Source of the DNA: Mugil cephalus
Lineage: Eukaryota; Chordata; Actinopteri; Mugiliformes; Mugilidae
DNA: 64,000 nt
Assembly (NCBI RefSeq): GCF_022458985.1
Contig: NC_061783.1
Location: 1,952,413-2,016,412 of the forward strand
Direction of reading: 5' to 3'
Under the pieces are notes generated by a model. It saw nothing but the letters and a program-made list of their open reading frames with translations. It had not been told where the DNA came from and ran no database searches. The translations under genes and the position numbers were made by a program. This document shows, piece after piece, positions 27,301-49,985 of this stretch. Positions within the stretch are counted from its first letter, which is position 1, and each line of letters starts with the position of its first letter.

Positions 27301-27979
27301 TTTCCGTCTTCATAGGCCTGAGACGCAGTTGTATTTTTTTCAAAGTGGTGAGGTTAGTAAAAAAAAAAAGTCTCTCATAACATCCACAAAAAAATTCAGC
27401 ATTTCTTCACGCAAAGCCCCTTGCTGAGGTGGTCTATATCATTTGAATGGATGTTAAAAAAGATAGATTTGCAACACATGAGCCTTGAGGATTAATGAAA
27501 ACTTTAACGCTTTGCATTTTCAAGTTTATGTCCCATCTGGGAGATTATGCAGATCAGAGGAAAGTCTCAAAGCTGTTATTTGCTGCTGCAGAGTGGTATA
27601 AATCCAAAGTATTACTGTTAAGGTACACTTCATTCTCCATCGTACATCCTCAGGAGAAGCACTAATTGTAATGCTTCTCCTCAAACACAACAGTACCAAC
27701 ACATTCAGTCCACGCCTGCCGGTGTTTCTTGGTGCTTTATGGATATTACTGCCAAACTAATGGCAACAATAAAAAGCATTTGAAGATGATGAGGTTTAAC
27801 TGTTGTTGGCTTGCAGCTTAGATCTTTTACATGCATGTGTGTTTTCAATAAAGATCTCCAGAGGGTTTGTTCTGACATCAGAAATTTTCTAAATCAACAA
27901 AAAATATGGGAATGGTCTTCTCTGCCACTTCAAGTAAATACAATACCTTTTTAAGCTCCCGGTAAGTCCCCACTGTTTT
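24341..27979. other. tent4a-srd5a1 intergenic region, including srd5a1 3' UTR
   Basis: No gene recognised. The srd5a1 3' UTR must lie in the right-hand part. Possible minus-strand poly(A) signals are AATAAA near 26870 and 25950 and ATTAAA near 27172, but none has a decisive context, so the gene end is unresolved. Confidence 0.55.
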
Positions 27980-28046
27980 CTAGTACAGAAAGGGAATCAA
28001 CGCTTTTCTGCTTCTAGGATAGTCTTCAAACTTAGCAAGGTACCAT
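27980..28046 (-). CDS. srd5a1: srd5a1 exon 5 (residues 244-265 and stop)
   Basis: Acceptor ctctgcag|A. Encodes WYLAKFEDYPRSRKALIPFL plus a final Tyr, then TAG. Human ends in the same place with IIPFLF. Confidence 0.95.
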
Positions 28047-31000
28047 CTGCAGAGCAAGAAAGAAGGAGACATTTTGCTTTAAAGTGTACAACACACTCCA
28101 TGGAAACCTTCTAACAGAGCGCATGTTATTATTATTCTTACTTGTGGTGGGCCACAGCCCTGCTGGCGAGAACCACTGTGGTAAAGATGGCGAAAGCTAA
28201 GCTGTGAACAGAGTGGCCTGCTAGAGCGAAGCCAGCCCACTCTGTTATCTCCCCCAAGAAGTTGGCCCCAGACACATATTCAAACATTCCGCCTGTGGGT
28301 GGAAGACACAGAAATGAGGGCAGGTGTGCTTATCCTTTATATGTTCACTGAAGCAAAATGTTTCAGTCTGGAAGAAAATCAAATCTGATGGCTTTTCCTA
28401 GACTACAACTCCATGCTAAGCTGAGTAAGTAGTGACATTTCCACTATCTACAGATTTCATTTGGAGGCGAAATATTCTTTACAAAAAAGAGGCCGTTCAC
28501 ACTACCAGCTCCACACCGACCATAGAAGGCTGAGCACTCATTATTTGACTGCAGGCCGTGTGCTCAGCAATGCTTCTACCCTCTATGTGAAAATGGCAGA
28601 TTCTTGGCTGAGGGGATTCCAGACGTGCTTGGAGGTTGATTTGGAGCAACAAAGCTCACAGCTTCCTCCCGCCTCGCCTTCTCCACTTTATTTTCCTTAA
28701 GGGTCCAGGACGGATTGTTTCAACAGGTTCACGTCAAGTTCAGGCTCAAGGTGCCATTGTTGTGACTATGTTCCTAGTCAGGGGAGCCACTCACTTTGTG
28801 AACCTGTTATCATTACGGGCTCATTTAGGAAAGGGAAAAGCCAGTTTATGTTGGAATTAGCCAAACATATAGCTTCATCCACTCATACTCCTTTTGGGCT
28901 ATTTGTCAAGAGGAATTTGGAGCTGAGTCAAAAATCCTGTTTACCAAACCCCCTCCTAACATGTCACATCTCATAGAAAGCACATCCATTTTTACACTGG
29001 AAAGGTCATGGACTAAAAAAATCTACCCACACCTGCTTCTGTTTAGTCGATCTGTGGCATTGTTGAGAATATGGTTGCAAATTATTTCTTGACTGTATAA
29101 TTATTTATTGTGTATTGTATGCATATAGATTTATAGCTAGTTTGTAGCTAGTTTCATTGTACATAATAATGTAAACATTTATTGACCTTCATGAATCCTC
29201 TCGAAAAGGGGAAATAAAACCTTCGGTGCAGTGAATTGTTTTCAGAGTTTTGCAACATGTTTCACTGTCTCTTCAGGGTAACGTGCTCTGTCAGTCATTG
29301 ATTCAAAGGAACAGCTGACAACGTGTGTAATAAAGTGGAGAAAGCAGTCAGTTAGCTTAGCTTGGCACAAATCTTAACATGAAGCCCCTGTAAATCCCAA
29401 ATGGTTGTTCTTACACTTCATTGTTGTTTGAATTTTGGCATGAATGTACACTCACTTGTCAGTTCATCAGGTACACTAGTGAAAATGCACGTGTTCTGAT
29501 ATCCTGCACTAAATCCCCTTTCTGGAAAGAAATACAGAGCCACAAATCCAGAACCAACAGACTAAAAAAACGGCTTCTACCCTCAAGCTGTCAAATCCCT
29601 CACACCTTCAACCTTTCATAAGACTGTTGTGCAATAACTACCACACCTATTCCCCAGTCCATCTGCACTCCACGGGCAATTTACACTATCCTTTACTGTT
29701 TTAAAATGCTGCTATATACCAGTTTACTGTTCTATATCACTGTCACTTTCATTCACCGCTATCCTAACTACATTCATTAGTGCGCTACTCCGTGATTTTA
29801 TTGTATATATTGTAGGTTTTACTGTGTATTGCCACAATAGTTTTTTATCTTTATAAACTGTATTTCTTTGTTTTTCTGTGGACAGCAGCAATAAAACTTC
29901 TTATTCTGATTTTTAATTCAACTGGATGATCATTTTGGACGATGTAAATATGGTGCTGCTAAACTGGATTGACTGGATTTATTAGTCATAAAAGTGTCAC
30001 TGTATTAAACCTAGCACACTGAGTTGTCAAAATAATTGTATTGCATTGTCAGTACAATGCAATACAATTCAATAGTACTACAGACCACAGCCTCCAGAAT
30101 GAAAACACAGTCAAATGAACAGCTCTCAGTTATTTGAAACAAATTTTAAATAACAGAACCTTCATGAAACTAAAATTTAGGGCAGGAATGTTTTCACTAG
30201 GGTACCCAAAGAACTGGTAAGTGAATGTATATGAATTGTATTAAAACTACAATATCTAAACTCAAAAGAAATTTCAGCAACATATGGTGTAATTTAGAAC
30301 CACACAGGGATGTCATAATAGCTTGAACCCTTTTTACAGCTGAGTGCTTTAGCTTGGATATCAAATCAGACTGGCCGGTGCATACCATCCAGACATGTTC
30401 CAGTATAGACTTAGCTCGCTGTCTAACATGGTTACTATCAACACTGTGTGGTTTAAAACATTTCTGCGTTTGAGTCAGCGAACACAAAACTAAACACACT
30501 ACGAGTATTGTGAGTTGGAGCGTATTAGAGTCAGTGCAGCAAGAACTTTTTTCAGCACTAATGTAAGGGCTCAGAGAGAGCACGGCAGGGAGGAAAAGAT
30601 AACTGGTGACAACCTGTGATTCTGCTTACAGTACAATCCTGTGTAATCATGCAACCACACTGGAAAATTAGCATCTAGTGTACAGAGACCGCTGTGCTCA
30701 GTGCCATGATGTGATTACTGTTATTATTTATTTTTTTTTTTACTTCCTTGTCACCCCAGGGCAGTGGAGGAAAAAATGTTCTGTTAAATGTTCTGTTAAC
30801 AGTAAATGAAAGCAAGGAAATGCAGTCAAAATTCATCTAGTGATTGTGTAGCTATGCCAACCAGTCAAGATGCATTTAACATTCATGTGTGCTCATATAA
30901 TATACTACATGTAGGGAAGATTGTGAAGGAATTTAATGTAATGTAATGTATATTTATTTGAGTGGAATATTGTCATAATTAGACATTATGATGATGAGTA

Positions 31001-34000
31001 ATTGACCTTTGACCATTAAATTCCAATCAAAAAATAAGATACAGAAGAAAGAGGTCCTTTTCACATTGTTAAACAGACATATTTTTGGCAGGAAAGTATA
31101 TATTTTATGTCAAATCTTGCTTTTTTAAATGTACCTGAACATAAGACATAAAGGATTTTTTTCTCACTCAAATTATTTTCCACTAAGTTACTTGCCACAC
31201 TCTATTACATTATGTTGATGAAAATCTACTCACATTAGAGGCAAGACTTGTCACTTTAATGTATTATTCAGTAGTCTGTTACATGTTGACTATGGTAAAG
31301 CACAGTGTCTGAACACACTGTAAATGTCTAAATCCTTGAGGTCTACACTGTAGATGTGTTGGATCAAATGAAGTCCTTACCTGTGGGAATCTTGTAACCA
31401 GTCTCTCCGGGCTTTCTCAGGTTCCTCAGGATGTGGTCAGAGTACATATTTACAAGCCAGCCAACTAACCACAGAGCAGACCCTGGAAACAAACCCAAAA
31501 GCTGCTAAAGCAAGACATTTCACAGACAAAATCCAGACAGCAAATCTGTGTTTGAAAAAAACAACACACAACTGCCTTTCTTACAACAGTGACACGAGGA
31601 CATCAATTGTATAGAAACAAAATGTCTTGTGATTTATTAATAACTATGAGGTGTCGAGTTGGGACGGAGAGACTGGAATTCATCAAGCTTCATTGAAGCA
31701 TCGGATGCATACGGTTCTTCTATCCTTCAACATGCCACCGAGCAGCAGTGTGGAATATAGGCAGCATTGGGACCAACCCATGATATCACAATACAATACT
31801 ATTGGGATTTTAAACATGTTGCGATATGTATTTAATACTTTTTTTTTTTACAGAAATCTGGACAGTGGTCCAGTTTGTTGTATTTCCACTGTTTCCTATA
31901 TTCATAAACCAACCCCTGCAAATCCCATGACACACATTCATCTCATTTGTCTGTTCTTTCCTGTTCCATCCATCATAAGACTGTTATTTTTGATTTAAGA
32001 TGGCACTCATCTGTTTTTTCCCTTATCATTCATTCATTTTTAACAACTTCCTCCCACACACTTTAAATTCTAGTAACATATGGGTTATATTTGCAGTATC
32101 TATTATTACAGATTGATACATGGCAAATCCTGTGACACTATGTACAGACTTTCGTTTCCATCTCTAGGTGCCAGTGTGTGATCACAATCAGGACAATAAT
32201 CATTTGCTATAAAAAAGTCAGACCCGGGATTTTATCGGCCCAGGTCGACACGGCATTCCTGTTCACATCGAAGCCACATTGCCCCGGGTTTTTCACTCTG
32301 ACATTGACCGCTAGCTTCTCTGAACCCGAGGAGAAGAGGAGATTCGGTGGAAGATCAGACTCTGTGCGAGACACAGTGATTTATTCTAATATCAGCAGCC
32401 TTTTGAAAGAGTGGGAGTTTGACTGGTCCATTCTTCAGGTCATCAACAAACTGAAAGCGTTAAAAACTACACCCATGCTGTACATTGTTTACCTGCAGTG
32501 TACGCAGTGACGTATTAGAGGGAGGAAAAAACAGGCACGCACAGCAGGAGGTCAGACCCGGGACGTGTGGAGGTGTGAAAGCGCACCATAGGCGAGTCGA
32601 CCCGAGATTTTCGATGTGAAAAGGGTATAATAGAGCTCTACCACTGGTCTAGAACCCAGGACACCACTGTTTTATGCGTGTGATTACCTATTCATCTCTA
32701 CCCTGACATTAGTTAGACCTGCACAATTGTCAGATTATAACTCCAACCCTGAAGGTTTCTCAAGACACAGACACACAGCTCCCACACCGCCGCCATGCTG
32801 ACTTAGTCATGTATATATCTGTACATCTGTTTTTATTTTATTTTATTTATAGTGGCATACTTATTGTACTGTTTTTATATTTGCACTACTTTAGCCAGGG
32901 CCTGCCATCAAAAATTTTGTTATTTAGACACATAATGACAATAAATGATTCCTGAATCTTGAATCACTTAGGATGCTTTTTCCTTTTTAGGCAATCACTT
33001 ATAATAACGCCCATGTGTTTTTTCATAAATAAATGAGACAAAACAAATCCAATCTCAATGCATGTTCACATCTGGCTTACGCGCTCGGATCACCAACAAA
33101 GGATCTTAATGGCAGGCTTCCCACTGCACCTTTCTGTGCAAGTAGTAAATGTCCCTGTTTCCATTATAACATTATACTCCACATTTGGTGAAATTTTGAC
33201 CCACTTATTAGTTACCACATGTATCAGGTCTATTACTATATTAGCCTATAGTGTTTTTGCCGCTGTAACCTACAATGATGTCGGAAGCTTACATGCTACA
33301 ATGAATGAATACAGAGATATACATTGTCTTTGTTAACACTTAACTCTATCTATGTAGTAAAATCTATCTCATGAGGTAGATTCTGAAGACATTTCACTAC
33401 TCATGCAAGTAGCCTCTTCAGACTCAATGACTGGTGAAGAGTATGGGTTTTATTGATATCATCTGTGGATGATACCCACATAAAAACTCACATGATTAGG
33501 GTCTGTAATGACTAGAAGTCATTTACCAATACAAAGTACACGAACTACAGACTTCAGCACTTGGTAGTGTGGACAAATTTGATTTGACAATGGTTAGAAA
33601 TGTATCTTCATATTTCAGACATGGTGTCCTGGTTAACCACACTGAAAAGAGCTGTAAGAGAGATTCTGGATGTCTGGGTTGAGATAATAAAACTAATCAG
33701 TGTCATTTCTATATACCTACCAGGGTTCAGATCTCTGAATTGTCACCCTAATCTCACATATTTTCAATAATCCTAAACTAAATGACTGTTCAGTCTGATT
33801 ATCAAGCTGTAATTAGACACATTTAAACTTAGTGTATTGTGTGAAAAATTGGAATATAAATCTAGGGCAGTAAGAGTTTCGTAATAGTGATACATTGCAT
33901 TAATTCGATTGATACAGAGGTTTGCTGCATTTGCTTGAATAAGAGGGATATAATCACTGATGATACTGAGGGTTTGGAAAACCAAACTCTGTATTTTTTT

Positions 34001-35219
34001 AACGTAAGAAAGAGGGGGAGAAAGGACATACTTGAGGATGGTAAGACATAAGGAGGTTATATCCTCCTCTATTCCACCAAAATTCATTAAAACATGTTTT
34101 ATCCAGACTAAACAATATTATAGTCCACTACAAAGCTTTATGCAAAATAAGTTGGATCATATTTCTCTTGTAGAAAGTTGGGAAGCAGACACTTACCAAT
34201 GATGAAGCACGGATGTGTAACCCAGGATGCAGGGTACTCGGCATAATGGCTCAGGTACCTGATCTGCATGTAACCATTATAGGTGCAGAAGACAGTGGCC
34301 AGAGCGAATGAGACAAATGGTGTTGCCTTCCCTCCTCTTATTAAAAATGGATAAATAAGAGATCTGCAGAAGAACAAAAATGTTATTGACAAGAATCTCT
34401 CATGGACTAGTTAGTATTGACATTATTTAAACACCTCTGCATTTTAATTATAAGCACCTTTCGGAACCTCCAGGTCACTTTACAACGAAATAAAATGAAT
34501 GTGAAATACAAAATAAAATAAACATGACAACAATATATAACACATTTGGTGATAAGATAAGATAAGATAAGATAAGATAAGATAAGATAAGACTTTATTG
34601 AATCCCTTAGGTGAAATTCAAATGTTAAAGCAGCATAAGTCAAGAAAACCAGTAACTAGAAAAGAAATTAAAAAGGACACAGAGAACAGACAGCAAAAAG
34701 ACATTGAATAGGACAAACATAACAGCCAACATAAAATCACTACACAAGAACAAAGTGACAAAAGCGATTAAATAATTATTCATATATTACACAGTGGAAT
34801 TCCATACACTGGCACCTACCTACAGGACGTTTGTGATCAAAGCTGAACAGTAACTACATACTTCAGTGCATACAGTGGTGATATTAACGGTTTCAGATTC
34901 AGTCCTACCTGTGGACATAGTGGCAGAAGTACATGGCAATGAGCAGCTGATTTGGCAGCAGTGACGTTTTTGCAGAGGATGTCCAAAATACCAGGCACAA
35001 AGGCAAGAAGAAGGCAGGCAGCTCCTGGACAAACCAGGCAAATCTAGCATTCACTGGGAATCCATATTTGCTGCTAGCATATCGCCCGTATGGGACATTT
35101 TCGAAAAGCAATGTAACGAAAGTGCAGGCTGCCATGACATGCATGAGGTAAGCCATGCAGTCCAGTGTGAACAGTTCCTCTGCCTCCGAGGAGAAGAGCC
35201 TGGAGAGGAGGGCGTCCAT
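27980..35219 (-). CDS. srd5a1: Steroid 5-alpha-reductase 1, 5 coding exons
   Basis: Exons on the minus strand: 35219-34909, 34363-34197, 31482-31381, 28292-28142, 28046-27980. All introns are GT-AG and the frame closes at 265 residues (human 259). The ATG sits in an ideal context (GCC ATG G). The protein is a polytopic membrane enzyme of the endoplasmic reticulum that uses NADPH to reduce the delta-4,5 bond of testosterone, progesterone and related 3-oxo-steroids. Diagnostic segments are HYVHRSLIYPFLIRGGK, SDHILRNLRKPGETGYKIPT, GGMFEYVSGANFLGEITEW and WYLAKFEDYPRSRKALIPFL, the last three in the conserved C-terminal half that binds cofactor. Several hydrophobic stretches fit membrane helices. 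The position between nsun2 and tent4a and the best residue matches favour type 1 over type 2. Head to head with nsun2. Confidence 0.96.
28142..28292 (-). CDS. srd5a1: srd5a1 exon 4 (residues 194-244)
   Basis: Acceptor cccacag|GC, donor CAA|gtaaga. Encodes GGMFEYVSGANFLGEITEWA, the conserved cofactor-side loop, and a hydrophobic helix ending VAHHK. Confidence 0.96.
29447..29490 (-). mobile_element. Terminal fragment of the TACACTCAC repeat
   Basis: tacactcact followed by tcatcaggtac is the mirror of the end at 5505 (tacactcact, ttattaggtac when reverse complemented). Only the tip remains. Confidence 0.4.
29515..29925 (+). mobile_element. Non-LTR retrotransposon-like 3' end
   Basis: A short frame with SRTNRLKKRLLPSSCQ, resembling the C-terminal end of fish LINE reverse transcriptase proteins, then a T/A-rich 3' tail with aataaaac. 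Truncated at its 5' end. Confidence 0.45.
31381..31482 (-). CDS. srd5a1: srd5a1 exon 3 (residues 160-194)
   Basis: Acceptor gtttccag|GG, donor ACAG|gtaagg. Encodes ALWLVGWLVNMYSDHILRNL and RKPGETGYKIPT, one of the most conserved parts of the family. Confidence 0.96.
32215..32625. repeat. GC-rich putative transposon, unclassified
   Basis: Flanked by related words gacccgggattttatcgg (left) and gacccgagattttcgatgtg (right), with an internal cagacccgggacgtg. G+C is clearly above the A/T-rich intron around it. Looks like a non-autonomous DNA element, but no family is assigned. Confidence 0.4.
32640..32965 (+). mobile_element. Non-LTR retrotransposon-like tail
   Basis: Ends ttatttagacacataatgac aataaatgattcctgaatcttgaat, the kind of 3' end seen in fish LINEs. 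Contains no open frame. Confidence 0.35.
33350..33480 (-). repeat. Dispersed repeat with CTGAAGA...GAAAT motif
   Basis: Minus strand ctgaagaggctacttgcatg, then agtagtgaaatgtcttc, a variant of a very common fish repeat phrase. In srd5a1 intron 2. Confidence 0.4.
34197..34363 (-). CDS. srd5a1: srd5a1 exon 2 (residues 104-160)
   Basis: Acceptor ttctgcag|A, donor G|gtaagt. Encodes SLIYPFLIRGGKATPF, CTYNGYMQIRYLSHYAEYP and HPCFIIG, hydrophobic and conserved with human. Confidence 0.95.
34551..34640 (-). mobile_element. LINE/SINE tail with (GATAA)8
   Basis: On the minus strand it reads ...caataaagtc followed by eight TTATC units (34592-34551), a typical retroposon end in fish. Lies in srd5a1 intron 1, between exons 1 and 2. 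The 5' extent to about 34760 is uncertain. Confidence 0.5.
34909..35219 (-). CDS. srd5a1: srd5a1 exon 1 (residues 1-104)
   Basis: Start codon to donor CACAG|gtagga. Encodes the N-terminal membrane helices, with FPVNARFAWFVQELPAFFLP and the conserved FCHYVHR at its end. Confidence 0.95.
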
Positions 35220-36145
35220 GGCGACGGCAGAGGTGGAAGCACAAAACTAAAACAAGAAGCAATGCAATTTAACAAATGTTTACAACTTCCAATTCGAGTA
35301 TGCTGATTCACGAGCTCCTGTATGTCTATGGACGGCATATGTGCTCGCGTCAGATTCGAACCAATCACAGTCCTTGGCGAAACACGTCAAAGGATCTTGT
35401 CAACCAATCAAAATGCTCGGGGGCTGGGCTAGTTGAAGGTGCTTAATATTATTATTATTATTATTTTACGTCTTACCTGTGATTTTGCTTCCGATTGGCA
35501 TACTATTACGAATTTATTAAATTAGGAAAACGCGTTAAAAATTAGATATCAAAGCAGATAAAAATGCAGTTATACGAGATTATGCAGCATCAAAAAGAAT
35601 AAATAGCTAACTTCACTGGGTTAATTTTCTTAATATCGCTGTTAGAATAATTGCCTAAATCTTATTTGAACGGTTTTGGAAGACAAGAAAAACACATTTT
35701 TTAGTAAACACAATGTATTTTTATTGTAATTTTATTGTAACAGAAAGTTAAAAAATGACTTGGAAAATTATTAAATTAGGCTAACGATAAGTTACATTAC
35801 GGTGTCGCAATTAGTTATATATAACTAACAAAATTATTCGACAAACAAACATTATATATACAACAATTACCTCATTAATATGTTATAATACAAATTCAAA
35901 TACTTGACCGTAACATATAACGTTAACTGTCCAGAACGTTTTCCTTTTTTTGTCAGGCAGGTTTTGTGGCCACCTCGAAAGGTCCTGATTCACGTGCGTC
36001 AGAGGCAACACGTTCCGAGGAAACACAGCAGCTCAAGCTGAAACGCTTTTACATTTACAGTTTTCCTGAGTTGCAGGTCTCTACTTTGCATTCATCCACC
36101 ACGCATCTCCGCAGGCTTTTCTCCAGAGTTGTCTGCTGTTCTAAG
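35220..36145. promoter_or_regulatory. Head-to-head srd5a1/nsun2 promoter interval
   Basis: The 926 bases between the two start codons must hold both 5' UTRs and promoters. Two CCAAT boxes (35361-35365 and 35404-35408) lie 140-190 bases upstream of the srd5a1 ATG, and a CACGTG E-box lies at 35991-35996 near the nsun2 side. The middle (35440-35940) is very A/T-rich, with no obvious CpG island and no clear TATA box for either gene. The same divergent arrangement exists in human, so joint regulation is plausible but not shown. Confidence 0.6.
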
Positions 36146-47986
<11,841 letters not shown>

Positions 47987-48455
47987 GAATGTAGTGGAGA
48001 CAGTGGAGAGAAAGACTGATGACATATTAGAGCTCTAAGAGCTGTCCACCAGGTCCAAAACCACATTATGTGGTAGAGTAGAGTAATGTGCCTCTAAGGG
48101 GTTCTCTGTTTACCACACTGCCAGCACAGAAGAATTCCCTACCAGAGACGGACTCCCTTTGGAGTTTTCATTTTTTGGATCTCCTCCAAGAGTCAGCTTT
48201 TTAGTTATATGGCTTGTCTTATTTTATATAGTAACAGTTTTAACCAGCGTGTCCCTCTGACCTAGTCAGAGGAATCACTTTTCTTTCAGTCGCTCATGTT
48301 TTGAGAGCTTTATATTAATTGCTTCCTGATTTCCTACACCTGTTATTAAGCAGAAGTATGATGTTAATTAAAAGCGTGAAATGTTCACCGTGTCAGCGGT
48401 CAAATAATTACACTTCCACTTTATCAACCACAATAAAAACAGGCAAAATTTGCAT
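47987..48455 (+). other. nsun2: nsun2 3' untranslated region
   Basis: About 470 bases from the stop codon to just past an AATAAA. No repeats or long frames. The end is inferred from the poly(A) signal. Confidence 0.65.
48432..48437 (+). terminator. nsun2: Poly(A) signal AATAAA of nsun2
   Basis: First canonical hexamer in a plausible place after the nsun2 stop codon. An ATTAAA about 65 bases earlier could be an alternative. Confidence 0.6.
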
Positions 48456-49280
48456 AAAGAACATAATACCTCACTGATGTTCAGCACCTAAATGGTTAAC
48501 CACATTCATGTCCATGTTAGCTCACTAGTTTGTTCCTCAAATGGCAACTTAAGTAAGGCAATACTCGCATAGACTGCATAAATATGGACAATGGACCTGA
48601 CTTCCTTGAATTGGCAAAATTGACGTGTGGATATGGACCACCCGTCTTGCGAGTTTGGAGTCAGAGTCTGCGCAGTACGGTCTGAGAGTGGAGCCATGCA
48701 GAGCTGTGTTATCGATGACCCACCCACACTTCCTCCAGGCTCGCTCACATCTTCTACTTGCTCTGGTTTCAGTTTTGAGGATCTTTTCTGCCCTCCATCT
48801 TTATTTACAGCCTATGGGCAAAACCCATAGACCCCCATGTTAAACTTAACAATAATCAAATAATTGTGTTTATAACCTGGTACAAAGAAACATGTTTACG
48901 GTCTAGAGTACCTAATTTTAGCATTCATGGCAGCTGTTCAGGGCTGGTTTTTGTTTTGTTTTTGTTTTCGTTTATTTAATTTGCACAATTAAGTGTGTGA
49001 CAGCGATGGGTTCCCTCACAGCTAAGCATTTGCCTCGGTGTCTCCTGCCTCACCTCCACTCAAGTTCTAGTTTTGGGCCTATTTTGCCATTTATATTTGA
49101 GTGAACAGCCAAGATGGCAACAACCTCAGCTCCCACACTGACCTTCAGAAGCACTCTTCAGGAATCCTATGGGTGACGTCACAGAAGCTTCATCCAATTT
49201 TATATATAGCTAATGAGCGGATGAGTGAAACCAGGTGACTCTTCCAGAAATGTTATTAGATTTGCATGTTTCTGATCATA

Positions 49281-49545
49281 ACCTCGGGGCACCACATTGG
49301 TGCAGTGGTCACTGCAAAAAAGCTTGTCTTGGGGCCGTTCTCCCTCTGCCTTTATTGGTTTTCTCCATGTACCTCTTTGTGGTCCCACATTCCAAAGACA
49401 CGCACGTTAGCTTAATGGGTCTGAGTGGTTGCCCATATTTCTGGGTAAGCCAAAGCAAAGGGCTAAGGTGCATCACACCTCTCGCCCAAAGATGGGATAG
49501 CTTCAAGCAACCCTAGTCTAGATGATGGGCAACAATGGAAAATGA
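49281..49545 (+). mobile_element. tRNA-derived SINE-like repeat
   Basis: Starts ggggcaccacattggtgcag tggtcactgc (A-box-like) and runs through acgcacgttagcttaatggg and cctctcgcccaaagatggga to gaaaatgaatga, the standard order of an abundant fish SINE. Degenerate. Confidence 0.6.
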
Positions 49546-49814
49546 ATGATTATAAACTCGTACATATTAAGTACAGAGCATATTTGTTCAGTTTGAATTG
49601 AAAGACACTTTCCCTTTATGTAGGAGTAGAATCTGGCCTCTAGTCTTTTGGTCACCCTGTGAAATTTTAGATCTAAGCTCAGGCAAAGTGAGGAAGTGTC
49701 AAAGTTGGTTTGCATTGCAAGCGTTTAAGGAAAACTTGAAAGATAATAGGATATATTGTCCATTAATGTCTGTGCCAAGATATTGTGTTAGTTCCTTTAG
49801 TTAGGTTGGTGAGA

Positions 49815-49985
49815 TTTCATTTTACAAGTCTGGGTTGAAGAAGGTTCTGGGTTCGAATATGAGTCTTTCTGTGGAGAGTTTGCATGTTCTCCCTGTTGCT
49901 GCGCAGGTCCTGTCCAGGTACTACAGCTTCCTCCCAGGGTTCATGGGTTATTCGAGACATGAAGTTACAGGATAACCAAAGTCGT
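49815..49985 (+). mobile_element. SINE fragment, internal part
   Basis: ggttctgggttcgaatat is a B-box-like sequence, followed by gagagtttgcatgttctccc. Same family as the copy at 49.3 kb, different portion. Confidence 0.55.

Larger units (their letters stand above)
28293..31380 (-). other. srd5a1: srd5a1 intron 3 (3.1 kb)
   Basis: Contains a short DNA-transposon terminus at 29447-29490 followed by a non-LTR-like 3' end at 29515-29925. The remainder is A/T-rich with no exon. Confidence 0.6.
31483..34196 (-). other. srd5a1: srd5a1 intron 2 (2.7 kb)
   Basis: Repeat-rich: a GC-rich unclassified element (32215-32625), a retrotransposon-like tail (32640-32965), a fragment with 'ttttaaacatgttgcgatat' character near 31770-31840, and a hammerhead-like motif (33391-33421). 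Confidence 0.6.

Noticed and set aside
27980..35219. Assignment to srd5a2 instead of srd5a1
   Set aside because: Residue matches such as RNLRKPG-TGYKIP with GG-FEYV fit both types, but the best overall match as recalled and the conserved position beside nsun2 and tent4a point to type 1.
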